From the NCBI GenBank assembly GCA_025351145.1, contig JANXWM010000321.1, positions 1 to 17,679 of the forward strand: 17,679 bases of DNA. The letters are read 5' to 3'. This stretch comes from Chitinophagaceae bacterium. Lineage in GTDB: Bacteria; Bacteroidota; Bacteroidia; Chitinophagales; Chitinophagaceae. A program made the translations under genes and the position numbers. Each line of letters opens with the position of its first letter. The stretch's first letter is position 1. Positions 7,314-14,265 of this stretch are shown here, piece by piece. Under the pieces are notes generated by a model. It saw nothing but the letters and a program-made list of their open reading frames with translations. It was not told where the DNA came from and made no database searches.

Positions 7314-7871
7314 TTAATTATTGCTTGCAACCAAATCATATTCCAGCGAAGGTGCCAAAGGAAAATCAACCGCAACCTGTGTAAGGTTGTGCAGGTAGTT
7401 CATTGCTGTTTTATCACTTACCTGCAGAATAAGATCTACCAGGTTTTCATTGGTGTAACCTTCTGCATAAAAAGCATCCACCAGGGCAGCATCTGCATTG
7501 CCACGGTTTTTGGTAATGCCTTCTGCCAGTTTAACCAGTGCATTTAATTTAGCGCTGGCTGCTTTACCCCTGCGTATATCCAAAACCTGCTCATCGGTAA
7601 AGCCGTTCATTTTACCAATTACGGTGTGCGCACTAAGGCAATAAATACAACCATTTACCTGGCTTACAATTAAATTAACCGCTTCTTTTTCTTTGTTGCT
7701 TAAACTTGTTTTAGCATTCTGATAAGCGAGGTATTTTGACAAACCATTATCCGAGTAGGCAATGGTGGCATACAGGTTTGGTACGAAGCCCAGTGCTTTT
7801 TGTAATGTATCAAAAATGGCCTGATTAGCGGGTGCTACTTCTACTCTGGTTGGAACTGTGAACTTTTTCAT
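7314..7871 (-). CDS. Carboxymuconolactone decarboxylase / AhpD-like protein
   Basis: This 185-residue protein belongs to the CMD family, AhpD-like peroxidase-associated branch. The catalytic signature E-x11-C-x2-C-x3-H is intact: Glu63, Cys75, Cys78 and His82 in EAVNLIVSQVNGC and CIYCLSAH. In AhpD this cysteine pair reduces lipoyl-linked partners and supports hydroperoxide detoxification; members of the uncharacterised branch often sit beside oxidoreductases. It is the first gene of the operon that continues with the membrane protein and the FMN reductase, and it is preceded by an AraC-type promoter shared in design with the DUF1348-PPOX operon. The ATG at 7869-7871 follows an A/T-rich leader without a Shine-Dalgarno sequence. 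Confidence 0.93.
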   Translation of the reverse strand: MKKFTVPTRVEVAPANQAIFDTLQKALGFVPNLYATIAYSDNGLSKYLAYQNAKTSLSNKEKEAVNLIVSQVNGCIYCLSAHTVIGKMNGFTDEQVLDIRRGKAASAKLNALVKLAEGITKNRGNADAALVDAFYAEGYTNENLVDLILQVSDKTAMNYLHNLTQVAVDFPLAPSLEYDLVASNN

Positions 7872-7904
7872 TTTTTATTTTTTTGTTTGTATTGTCGTTA
7901 TTGA

Positions 7905-7976
7905 CAATGCAAAGGTGCCCTGCCCTGCACGCATAAAAAATGGAGGATCAGCGCAAACAGATGGACAATTTTACCG
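7905..7976 (-). promoter_or_regulatory. AraC-type promoter of the CMD-FMN reductase operon
   Basis: Plus-strand half-sites ATGGAGGA (from 7940) and ATGGACAA (from 7961) are 21 bp apart, with CGCAA between them and TTTTACC after. The minus strand reads CTTTGCATTG (7905-7914). The distance from box end to first half-site is 26 bp, exactly as at 6048-6074, and the surrounding sequence is otherwise different. This points to selection rather than a recent duplication. Confidence 0.72.
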
Positions 7977-8116
7977 GCTCAATAAAAGCGGTTTAACTGG
8001 CGCAGGAAAAATAAAAAATGAAAAATTAACGTAGGCGCAGAAGACTGGTTTGAAATATTGAATGGAGATTTTACAGTTAAGTGTATTGGCTGTCTAAGTT
8101 CAGCAGTGTTCCTTTT

Positions 8117-8148
8117 GTACAAGTGTGCGACGCAACGAAAGCTTCATA
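8117..8148 (-). repeat. Dispersed repeat, copy d
   Basis: GTACAAGTGTGCGACGCAAC followed by GAAAGCTTCATA, a full-length copy including the tail. It lies in the 341-bp gap (7872-8212) between the CMD gene start and the hemolysin III gene end; apart from the promoter above, nothing else is evident in that gap. Confidence 0.85.
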
Positions 8149-8212
8149 GGTCTTCAATGGCCAGGGTCCAAAAAAATACTTTAAAAATTGGGGTTTAACC
8201 TGCGTGAAAATC

Positions 8213-8869
8213 TTATGATACACTCATGAGCACAGCAATAAAATGGCATACGCCGCCGGTCAGTACAAATGAGTGCCATACAGCATGATGATAAGACCAC
8301 CGTTGCCATACATAAAAAATAACACCGAAAAAATACAGTGCCACACCAATGAGCACCAGCCACATAATACCCCGCGGCATGGATGAGAAAAAATGATGCG
8401 GCACAAATACAAAGATCAATCCCATAACGAGGTAAAACAATACAGAAACAAGATTGAATTTATCGGGTAATAAAATTTCGAAAAAAATACCCGCCAGTAC
8501 AAAAGACCATAAAACACTCAGCAGCACTATTCCTGTACTGTCGAAAAGATAAAACCTTATGATGGCGGTATAAGTACCTGCGATAAGAAAATAAATACTG
8601 ATGCGGTCAAGCTTCTTTAGAAACATTTTAACCTTATACCTTCTTACACTGTGGTAAAGCGTACTGCTCGTAAATACCATTAAAAAACAAAAGGCATAAA
8701 TAATAGTGCTGATGAAATGGCTGGCATTTTGCCCGGCAGACATGTTTAATAAAAAGGGAATAGCGGTTATACCAAAAACAACCCCGAGCGCATGTATAAT
8801 AATGTTTGCCAGTTCCTGCCTGCGGCCAAATTCGTCAATATATTCAGGCCGCATTTCATGTTGATCCAT
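8213..8869 (-). CDS. Hemolysin III family membrane protein
   Basis: This 218-residue protein is an integral membrane protein of the PAQR / hemolysin III (YqfA-like) family with about seven hydrophobic segments. The conserved positions are visible: the first-helix HALG, the SSTLYHS motif after helix 2, LDRISIYFLIAGTYT in helix 3, and HAVWHSFVLTGGVCHF near the C-terminus. The Ser, Asp and His residues of these motifs form the metal site in the superfamily, suggesting a zinc-dependent membrane hydrolase or a stress-related role; bacterial members have no settled function. The start could be the ATG at 8869 or Met6; both leave the family core intact. It is monocistronic. Confidence 0.93.
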   Translation of the reverse strand: MDQHEMRPEYIDEFGRRQELANIIIHALGVVFGITAIPFLLNMSAGQNASHFISTIIYAFCFLMVFTSSTLYHSVRRYKVKMFLKKLDRISIYFLIAGTYTAIIRFYLFDSTGIVLLSVLWSFVLAGIFFEILLPDKFNLVSVLFYLVMGLIFVFVPHHFFSSMPRGIMWLVLIGVALYFFGVIFYVWQRWSYHHAVWHSFVLTGGVCHFIAVLMSVS

Positions 8870-9131
8870 AGATAGCTTTTGTGTGTTTTACAGCAATCAT
8901 CGTGCCTGCCGTTTCAGCTATAAAACCGCCTTGAAAAAAGGAACCATCCTGTCAGTTACGGCAGTACCAGGAAAAATACTTTTGTTTTCCGCATGTTCTT
9001 CCTCCGTCAACAGAAGGCTGGTAATTTCCTGTTTAGAATCATCTTTTCCCCTATCCCCCGTCATAGAATTTGGTAATAGCGGTAAGTACCTTGTGCTGAA
9101 ATAAGATTAATCTCCATTAAAAATCAGCTAT

Positions 9132-9713
9132 ATGAAAAAGTTATTAATGTTGATTTTTTTACCCGCAGCACTTTCTGCCAGTGCACAGAAATGGACTAAA
9201 AATTTCGACTTTGTAGATCAGTGTATTTGCGGCCTTGCCTTAGCAGCTAAAGATCATAAATATGGCTATGTAGATATTTCCGGCAATATTATCGTACCGC
9301 TTGTTTACGATGAAGGCCTTAGCTTTAAAGAAGGTTATACGGCAGTTCGCAAAGGTTCGAACTGGGAGTATCTGGACAGTACCGGCAAGATTATTACAGA
9401 GGCTATTTTCTCTGATGCACAATCTTTCCATAATGGTTTAGCGGCGGTAATGGAAAACGACCTTTATGGCTACATTAATACCAGCGGCAAAGTGGTTATT
9501 GATTTTAAATTTACCAATGCCCGTGGCTTTGGGGAAGGCCTTGCACCTGTTGCTACTAAAAAAGGCGGGTGGGGATATATTAACCAAAAAGGAGAAATGG
9601 TTATAACACCCGAATATGATTTTGCTGACATTTTCGATAACGGCGAAGCCCGTGTAATAAAAGGCGACAAAGTATTTTATATCGACAAAAACAACAAAAT
9701 GCTTCACGAGTAG
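9132..9713 (+). CDS. Secreted WG-repeat protein
   Basis: This 193-residue protein has a signal peptide (MKKLLMLIFLPAALSASAQ, cleavage about 19) and is then made of four WG-type beta repeats of about 35 residues: KYGYVDISGNIIVPLVYD, NWEYLDSTGKIITEAIFSDA, LYGYINTSGKVVIDFKFTNA and GWGYINQKGEMVITPEYDFA, each followed by an F-x-x-G-x-A-x-V strand. A fifth, incomplete unit (KVFYIDKNNKMLHE) closes the chain. WG repeats are binding scaffolds common in secreted proteins of Bacteroidota; no enzyme activity is expected. The gap upstream (8870-9131) shows no gene. A strong terminator follows at 9781. Confidence 0.92.
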   Translation: MKKLLMLIFLPAALSASAQKWTKNFDFVDQCICGLALAAKDHKYGYVDISGNIIVPLVYDEGLSFKEGYTAVRKGSNWEYLDSTGKIITEAIFSDAQSFHNGLAAVMENDLYGYINTSGKVVIDFKFTNARGFGEGLAPVATKKGGWGYINQKGEMVITPEYDFADIFDNGEARVIKGDKVFYIDKNNKMLHE

Positions 9714-9780
9714 TTCAACCCAATCTGTGCCCCACCGGGTAGCAAATCCGGTTGCATACAGGATGCATTAGAAAACAAAG

Positions 9781-9813
9781 CCTGCAGGGTTTGCGAAACC
9801 TTACAGGTTTTTT
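9781..9813 (+). terminator. Intrinsic terminator of the WG-repeat gene
   Basis: CCTG (9781-9784) pairs with CAGG (9804-9807) and GGTTT (9788-9792) with AAACC (9796-9800) around a GCG loop, with one mismatch and one wobble between, followed by six T residues. Confidence 0.85.
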
Positions 9814-9895
9814 CTTTGCCCCCAGCCCTGCGTTGCCTCTCTTCCATAGCGGGGATTTTTTTTGGTTACAGGCATTTGTTTTTCATGGCAGCATT

Positions 9896-9965
9896 CTTGC
9901 GTCGCACACTTGTACTGCATGTCATTACGAAGCTTCTAAAGCAATCTGCATTATTGAACTTCATC
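9896..9965 (+). repeat. Dispersed repeat, long composite copy e
   Basis: CTTGCGTCGCACACTTGTAC followed by TGCATGTCATTACGAAGC and TTCTAAAGCAATCTGC: the core plus a second module that resembles a half of the widespread ATTGCGA...GAAGCAAT palindromic repeats. It is the most diverged of three such composite copies; the others start at 11843 and 12892. Confidence 0.85.
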
Positions 9966-10063
9966 GCATAAACGTCAGGCTAAGAAAAATTTCGGTATGG
10001 TTCAAATACAAGCTTGGAAAGAATTGCAGGCCGCTCAGCACACACTCTTCTACGTTAATACCA

Positions 10064-10169
10064 GTTGTCTCATAAGGCGCCTCTTTCGGTTCGGTTGCGT
10101 CGAAGGCGGAATTGAAAAAATGCGCAGCATATTTTTTCAAAGAAGCGAAAGCAGCGCAGTTGAGACAAC
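10064..10169. other. Nested inverted repeats in a 696-bp intergenic gap
   Basis: GTTGTCTCA (10064-10072) is the exact complement of TGAGACAAC (10161-10169). Inside them TTGAAAAAAT (10112-10121) is the exact complement of ATTTTTTCAA (10131-10140) around a 9-base spacer. The block lies between the WG-repeat gene and the lipoprotein gene and has no coding signal I trust. It could be a small mobile relic, a structured transcript or an attachment-like site. Confidence 0.5.
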
Positions 10170-10409
10170 GAAGCCATGCGGCTTGAGCAAAAATTTTTAC
10201 TTTTGAATACATGCATGATTATAACGCAAGAATTAGCTTTCAGGCATCACCTGTGTGCATAGTAAGCCTGCACACCCTATAAAAAAAATACAGCCCGCAC
10301 TTTTATAATTGTATTAAATCGCCTACCTTTCACATAATTTACAATCGGTTAACCCGGAAGGTAAAAGACCACTAAACAACATTTTCTAAGTACCCAAAAC
10401 AACTTCTTT

Positions 10410-10967
10410 ATGAAACAATTAATGTTAATTACATGCCTTGCTTTTGCATTAGCAAGCTGCAGCAATCAGGACAAAACTAAAACCACTTCAGAAACCGCAA
10501 CCACTGAAACCAAGCCTGTTGCTGCCGCAGATGTAAAACTGCCTTTCTCTTTGGAAAGACCTTACCAGAACTGGCAGATGGCGGAAACCAACGACAATAC
10601 CATCGTCGCCATGAATGCTCTTAAAACTTTTGTTGACAAAGACTTTACCGGCCTCGCCGCAACACTGGGCGATTCTGTGGAGATCGGGATGGATGGTTAT
10701 TCTGCTAAACTGAGCCGCGACAGCGCTATAAAAATGTTCACTTCAATGCGCCCCATGTATACTGACCTCACCATTACCATGGATGATTATGAGTCCGTGA
10801 TCTCGGCCGATAAAAAAGTTGAATATGTTACCCTCTGGTACAAAGAAACCTGGAAAGACGAAAAAGGAAAAGCCGATTCGCTGAATGTTACTGATGACTG
10901 TAAAATGAAGAACGGCAAAATGATAGGGCTCGATGAAAAAGTACAGCATTTCCCCGCAAAAAAATAA
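10410..10967 (+). CDS. Lipoprotein with probable NTF2-like domain
   Basis: This 185-residue protein has a lipoprotein signal with lipobox LASC, Cys17 being the lipidated residue. A Thr/Lys/Glu-rich linker follows to about residue 42. The rest (about 43-180) has the size and pattern of a SnoaL/NTF2-like alpha-beta barrel: an N-terminal helix with MAETNDNTIVAMNALKTFVD, a helix with SRDSAIKMFTSM, and three C-terminal strands (YVTLWYKETWKDEKG, LNVTDDCKMKNGKMIGLDEKVQHF). The domain call is from pattern only. It should be anchored in the outer or inner membrane. It is monocistronic, with a strong terminator immediately downstream. Confidence 0.85.
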   Translation: MKQLMLITCLAFALASCSNQDKTKTTSETATTETKPVAAADVKLPFSLERPYQNWQMAETNDNTIVAMNALKTFVDKDFTGLAATLGDSVEIGMDGYSAKLSRDSAIKMFTSMRPMYTDLTITMDDYESVISADKKVEYVTLWYKETWKDEKGKADSLNVTDDCKMKNGKMIGLDEKVQHFPAKK

Positions 10968-10984
10968 ACTTATTGTAATACACA

Positions 10985-11014
10985 AAGCCCCGCCAGTTAC
11001 GGCGGGGCTTTTTT
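10985..11014 (+). terminator. Intrinsic terminator of the lipoprotein gene
   Basis: A perfect 10-bp stem AAGCCCCGCC (10985-10994) / GGCGGGGCTT (11001-11010) with a 6-base loop AGTTAC is followed by a T-run, 17 bp after the stop codon. Confidence 0.95.
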
Positions 11015-11133
11015 GTTAGGTCTGTTTTGTAATAAGGCTGATGCTTTTACTAAAGCCAGATTAAAGCCGATTTTGTTGCAGCAGAACAAATAATTTCGGG
11101 CAAAAAAATTAATTCAAATTAGCCACCGGGTGT

Positions 11134-11490
11134 TTAGCTGTTTGCATTAGTTAATGCTGCATACATTTTTTGTAAATCATTTGTAATAGCGGGAAGTTCA
11201 TGCTCTATTACATTCCATACAAGCTGAAGGTCTGTTCCAAAATATTCATGTATCAACCGGTTTCTCATTCCCTTTATTAATGCCCATGGAATTTGCGGTT
11301 CAGTTTCTTTTACATCATCAGGCAATCTTGATACAGCTTCCCCAATTACCTGGATATTATAAAGGCATGCTTCCACCACCATAAAATTATCAGAAAAAGT
11401 TTCAGCAGAAAGTTCATTGGTATAGGTGCTGATATGCTCAATGCATTTGAGTATATCCCTGATGATAACAGAAGGTTTTCTTTCAGACAT
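11134..11490 (-). CDS. hepT: HepT-like HEPN toxin, module 1
   Basis: This 118-residue all-helical protein belongs to the HEPN / DUF86 family. The toxin signature R-x4-H-x-Y is intact at Arg76, His81 and Tyr83 (RNRLIHEYFG). HepT is an RNase in characterised MntA-HepT systems; the partner nucleotidyltransferase adds AMP to the Tyr of this motif and silences it. The ATG at 11490 overlaps the mntA-like stop by 8 bp; a TTG two codons upstream is less likely. It is the second gene of a minus-strand pair, antitoxin first. A near-identical architecture is repeated 0.8 kb to the right. Confidence 0.93.
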   Translation of the reverse strand: MSERKPSVIIRDILKCIEHISTYTNELSAETFSDNFMVVEACLYNIQVIGEAVSRLPDDVKETEPQIPWALIKGMRNRLIHEYFGTDLQLVWNVIEHELPAITNDLQKMYAALTNANS

Positions 11491-11773
11491 ATACAATATC
11501 TTTTGCTATATACTGCATGTATTCCGGTTTAATAGAGCGTTCGGGCACCACATCTGTTTTTATACCAAACAAAGCCTCAATTTCATTGGCCATTGCAATA
11601 AAATTTAAACCCATGTATCCGTTAATTACCACTGCAATATCTATATCACTTTCCGCAGTGGCTTCGCCTCTTGCATAAGAACCGAACACACCAAAACGCG
11701 AAACAGGGTATTTCCGCTGCAATTCTGGCTTATGTTGCCTTAATATTTGCAATATGTTTTGCAGTGTATGCAT
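11483..11773 (-). CDS. mntA: MntA-like nucleotidyltransferase antitoxin, module 1
   Basis: This 96-residue protein is a minimal nucleotidyltransferase (MNT). The active-site motif GS-x10-D-x-D is complete: GSYARGEATAESDID, with Gly31-Ser32, Asp43 and Asp45, and a probable third acid Asp74 in KTDVV. In HepT-MntA systems the enzyme transfers AMP to the HepT toxin's tyrosine. I use the ATG at 11773 (MHTLQNIL); the frame is open to 11827, but the extra 18 residues are not family-like. The stop overlaps the hepT start by 8 bp, coupling translation. The composite repeat copy at 11843 lies 70 bp upstream of the start. Confidence 0.93.
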   Translation of the reverse strand: MHTLQNILQILRQHKPELQRKYPVSRFGVFGSYARGEATAESDIDIAVVINGYMGLNFIAMANEIEALFGIKTDVVPERSIKPEYMQYIAKDIVYV

Positions 11774-11842
11774 GCTGCAAAATAACTTTATTTTTTTGAA
11801 CCAAAGATTTTGAACCAAACAAAACACCCCTAATCATCGTTC

Positions 11843-11915
11843 CTTGCGTCGCACACTTGTACTGCACATCATTGCGAAGCTTCTGAAGCAATCTGCATTA
11901 TTCAGCTTAAACAGG
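11843..11915 (+). repeat. Dispersed repeat, long composite copy f
   Basis: Core CTTGCGTCGCACACTTGTAC followed by the second module (CATCATTGCGAAGC..., GAAGCAATCTGC, ATTATTCAGCTTAAACAG). It is almost identical over 70 bp to the copy at 12892, differing by a single inserted base and the flanks. The two bracket the second MntA-HepT module in the same orientation. Confidence 0.9.
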
Positions 11916-11996
11916 CGTTTTTATGCAAGCTGTTTACTTATTGTTTTGGTATTACCGCTTCTTTATTTGCATTTATAACTAATGCAAATCTTTACA

Positions 11997-12341
11997 TCAC
12001 CGTAAATTTTCCAATGCCTGAAGAATAAATTCATTTAATAAGGGAAGGTTTTCTTCTTTTATTTTCCACACCATTTCATAATCAATACCAAAATATTCGT
12101 GAACAATACGGTTGCGAAACCCAGTCATACGCCGCCATTCTATTTCCGGGTGGGCTATTTTAAATTCTTCGGGTACACGGTTTGCAGCTTCTCCTATTAT
12201 TTCAAAATTCCTTACAACAGCATCAATTGTTTTATCGTCTTTTATAAAATCATCAAATCCCATTCCGCTGGTGTACGCAGAAATTTTTTGAACCGCTTCC
12301 TGTATATCTTCCAGTAATAGTAATGTTTCCCGTTTAAACAT
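11997..12341 (-). CDS. hepT: HepT-like HEPN toxin, module 2
   Basis: This 114-residue HEPN protein shares with module 1 the motif R-x4-H-x-Y at the very same positions (Arg76, His81, Tyr83 in RNRIVHEYFG) and the blocks EIIGEAANRVPEE and PEIEWRRMTGFR. Overall the two proteins are diverged, so the duplication is old or the pairs were acquired separately. Expected to be a ribonuclease toxin neutralised by the adjacent nucleotidyltransferase. The ATG at 12341 overlaps the antitoxin stop by 8 bp, exactly as in module 1. Confidence 0.93.
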   Translation of the reverse strand: MFKRETLLLLEDIQEAVQKISAYTSGMGFDDFIKDDKTIDAVVRNFEIIGEAANRVPEEFKIAHPEIEWRRMTGFRNRIVHEYFGIDYEMVWKIKEENLPLLNEFILQALENLR

Positions 12342-12627
12342 AAATAAGATCGGGTTCTATAACGTTGAAGTATTTTGGTTTAATAGCCTTGCGGCTTACG
12401 AGGTCTACTTTCTGTTGCAGCAGTTGTTCCAGTTCATCGGCAAGATCAATAAATGTAATGCCTATTGGTTGCGAAAAGTCAACCATCACATCTATATCGC
12501 TTGTACCGGCTGTAGCAGTATTGCGGCTGTATGAGCCAAAGAGTGCCAAATCTGTTACCCCATATTTTATTTCCAGTGAAGGTTTAGCCATTTTGAGTGC
12601 TGCTAGTATTGTTTGCCGGTTTGCCAT
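12334..12627 (-). CDS. mntA: MntA-like nucleotidyltransferase antitoxin, module 2
   Basis: This 97-residue minimal nucleotidyltransferase has the motif GSYSRNTATAGTSDID with Gly31-Ser32, Asp44 and Asp46 and a third acid Asp75 (KVDLV). The spacing is GS-x11-D-x-D, one residue longer than the GS-x10-D-x-D of module 1 and of the characterised MntA family. The loop may differ in shape, but all catalytic residues are present. I choose the ATG at 12627 (MANRQ); a TTG at 12642 is possible. The C-terminus PDLIYV parallels KDIVYV in module 1. Transcription probably starts in the gap to the right (12643 onward). Confidence 0.92.
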   Translation of the reverse strand: MANRQTILAALKMAKPSLEIKYGVTDLALFGSYSRNTATAGTSDIDVMVDFSQPIGITFIDLADELEQLLQQKVDLVSRKAIKPKYFNVIEPDLIYV

Positions 12628-12891
12628 ACAACGAATGTACAATTTTATTTTTTTTGATATAAATGCGTCGGTTACATCGGAAAATTACACATTGAACTTC
12701 GTTCTTTGTAGCTTGACCGCCTCAGGAGTATCGCACACTTCCTCTTAAGGAACAATAATCGCAAAGCTAAGATCGCAACATTGGTCTTACGGCTCAAAGC
12801 CGTCTCACCGTTAATCCTTCAATAAAACAGGGAATCAGGATTGCAGTTTTGGTTTTTATTGGCCGGGCTGAGGAATATAAATGAAGCATCC

Positions 12892-12965
12892 GTTGCGTCG
12901 CACACTTGTACTGCACATCATTGCTGAAGCTTCTGAAGCAATCTGCATTATTCAGCTTAAACAGC
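12892..12965 (+). repeat. Dispersed repeat, long composite copy g
   Basis: GTTGCGTCGCACACTTGTAC followed by the second module, nearly the same as the copy at 11843. The bases before it (ATGAAGCATCC) are the tail module read on this strand. It lies in the 525-bp gap 12628-13152, which also contains a decayed partial copy (TATCGCACACTT near 12729), the inverted repeat at 13014 and the XRE-like remnant at 13082. Confidence 0.9.
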
Positions 12966-13013
12966 CCTTCCCCATCCATCTCCCCGCACAATTAATAAAA
13001 GATAAACTTATGC

Positions 13014-13050
13014 AACGTGACTCATAAGCAAATGTATTATCAGTCACGTT
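13014..13050. promoter_or_regulatory. 9-bp inverted repeat upstream of the Zn-ribbon/HNH pair
   Basis: AACGTGACT (13014-13022) and AGTCACGTT (13042-13050) are exact complements around a 19-bp spacer (13023-13041). The centre-to-centre distance is 28 bp. It precedes the XRE-like remnant and the zinc-ribbon gene and may be an operator; a boundary function of the AT-rich island is also possible. Confidence 0.5.
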
Positions 13051-13081
13051 CGCCATTTTTACCGGATGGACATACAGGTAA

Positions 13082-13126
13082 AAATTGGTGCCCGAATAAA
13101 GGAATTACGCACCGAAAAAAGCTAAA
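13082..13126 (+). pseudogene. Remnant of an XRE-type HTH regulator N-terminus
   Basis: A stop-bounded stretch reads KIGARIKELRTEKS, which looks like the first helix of a Cro/C1-type helix-turn-helix protein. In another frame an ATG at 13066 gives MDIQVK, and the frames would join if the A6 run (13080-13085) lost one base. No further HTH helices follow in frame. The match is short, so this may be chance. Confidence 0.35.
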
Positions 13127-13152
13127 TTAATCTCACTAAAATATTTTTTGCA

Positions 13153-13368
13153 ATGAAATATCACAATCAAAAGTTATTCGAGCCACTTGAAATATTTCTT
13201 ATGAATGATCAGCCTTTTACTTGCCCTCATTGTGGTTCACGTTGCATAGAAATTGCAAGCTTTTCACATACCAATTCAAAAATGTTTATTCAACAATGTT
13301 TAAATAGTAGTTGCAGTTTTATTTGCTTTGAAGAGGAGGATGAATATTATCTTAAATTGTGGAGGTGA
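13153..13368 (+). CDS. Small zinc-ribbon protein
   Basis: This 71-residue protein has a clear zinc ribbon: CPHCGSRC (24-31) and a second knuckle CLNSSC (49-54). The leader KLFEPLEIFLMNDQPF and the acidic end FEEEDEYYLKLWR flank it. The start at 13153 keeps the leader; Met17 is a possible alternative. It is strongly AT-rich compared with most of the window. It lies 16 bp upstream of the HNH endonuclease gene, so the two are probably cotranscribed and may work together, for example as a nucleic-acid-binding accessory to a nuclease. That link is inferred from position. Confidence 0.75.
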   Translation: MKYHNQKLFEPLEIFLMNDQPFTCPHCGSRCIEIASFSHTNSKMFIQQCLNSSCSFICFEEEDEYYLKLWR

Positions 13369-13384
13369 TATAACCCAACAATAA

Positions 13385-14158
13385 ATGAAAGAAGGTCAGA
13401 AGCTTTGGACAAGAGATGAACTAATACTTGCAGTGAACATTTATTGTAAGATGCCCTTTGGTAAAATGCATGGACGTAATCCAGATATTATACAACTCGC
13501 AAATTTGATTGGCAGAAGTCCTTCTTCTATTGCCTTGAAATTAGGAAATTTTGCAAGCTTCGATCCTACTCTTAAGGAACGCGGAATTAAAGGCGCATCT
13601 AATGCAAGTAAACTGGATAAACAGATTTGGGATGAATTTTATAACAACAGGGATACTGCCTTAATTGAAAGCGAAAAACTTTTAGCCAAAGTAAAACATA
13701 CCACAATTGAAAAATTAAATGACGTTGATTTAGTAGATTTTTCCAAAGAAGGCTTGAATAAGAAAAGAATTGTAAATACGAGGGTTAATCAATCTATTTT
13801 TAGAACAGTTGTGTTAGCAACTTATAATAATACGTGCTGCATTACCGGAATAAATAATAAAGAGCTTTTAATTGCAAGTCACATTGTGCCTTGGAGTAAA
13901 GATGAAAAGAATAGATTAAATCCAATGAACGGGCTTTGCTTAAATGCTTTACATGATAAAGCTTTTGATGCTGGCCTAATTACTATCAACGCTGAAGATT
14001 ATAAAATTAAAATTTCATCAAAGCTTCAGAAGAAAAATGCTTCAGAAATAATCAATTCAACCTTTATAAAACTGGAAGGAAAGCTCATTCATTTACCAGA
14101 TAAATTTTTGCCGTCAAAAGAACAATTGAAAATTCATAATGACTTCTTTAAGCCATAA
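13385..14158 (+). CDS. HNH endonuclease, restriction-like
   Basis: This 257-residue protein has two parts. The N-terminal part (about 5-60) reads LWTRDELILAVNIYCKMPFGKMHGR followed by DIIQLANLIGRSPSSIALKLGNF, a conserved probable DNA-recognition region with a helix-turn-helix look. The C-terminal part is an HNH nuclease: CCITGINNKELLIASHIVPW (151-170) supplies the first His, and MNGLCLNALHDKAFDAGLIT (181-200) the Asn and the second His. Enzymes of this layout are widely annotated as HNH or putative restriction endonucleases; no methyltransferase gene is in the window, so it is either a solitary or modification-dependent nuclease, or part of a larger system. AT-rich codon use suggests horizontal acquisition together with the zinc-ribbon gene. 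Confidence 0.9.
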   Translation: MKEGQKLWTRDELILAVNIYCKMPFGKMHGRNPDIIQLANLIGRSPSSIALKLGNFASFDPTLKERGIKGASNASKLDKQIWDEFYNNRDTALIESEKLLAKVKHTTIEKLNDVDLVDFSKEGLNKKRIVNTRVNQSIFRTVVLATYNNTCCITGINNKELLIASHIVPWSKDEKNRLNPMNGLCLNALHDKAFDAGLITINAEDYKIKISSKLQKKNASEIINSTFIKLEGKLIHLPDKFLPSKEQLKIHNDFFKP

Positions 14159-14265
14159 AACTTATTAGCTATCTCGCCGATGTTGGTCGCCTGCCCCCAA
14201 TCAATTCGCATCGATCTCCCCTTCGGTAAAAGCCCAATCCCAATCCAACAGTACAAGAGTGCACT

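Noticed and set aside
7229..7375. Upstream extension of the four-helix membrane protein.
   Set aside because: It overlaps the end of the CMD gene and adds a basic leader without homology; the ATG at 7228 gives a clean first helix.
8883..9104. 73-aa plus-strand ORF between hemolysin III and the WG gene.
   Set aside because: No motif, no plausible start signal, and Ser/Leu-rich composition typical of a chance frame.
9961..10212. 83-aa minus-strand ORF (MYSKVKIFAQ...).
   Set aside because: It lies over the nested inverted repeats, has no recognised motif and no second member in the window; it might be a degraded gene but I cannot support it.
12794..12991. 65-aa minus-strand ORF.
   Set aside because: It is formed mainly by composite repeat copy g.
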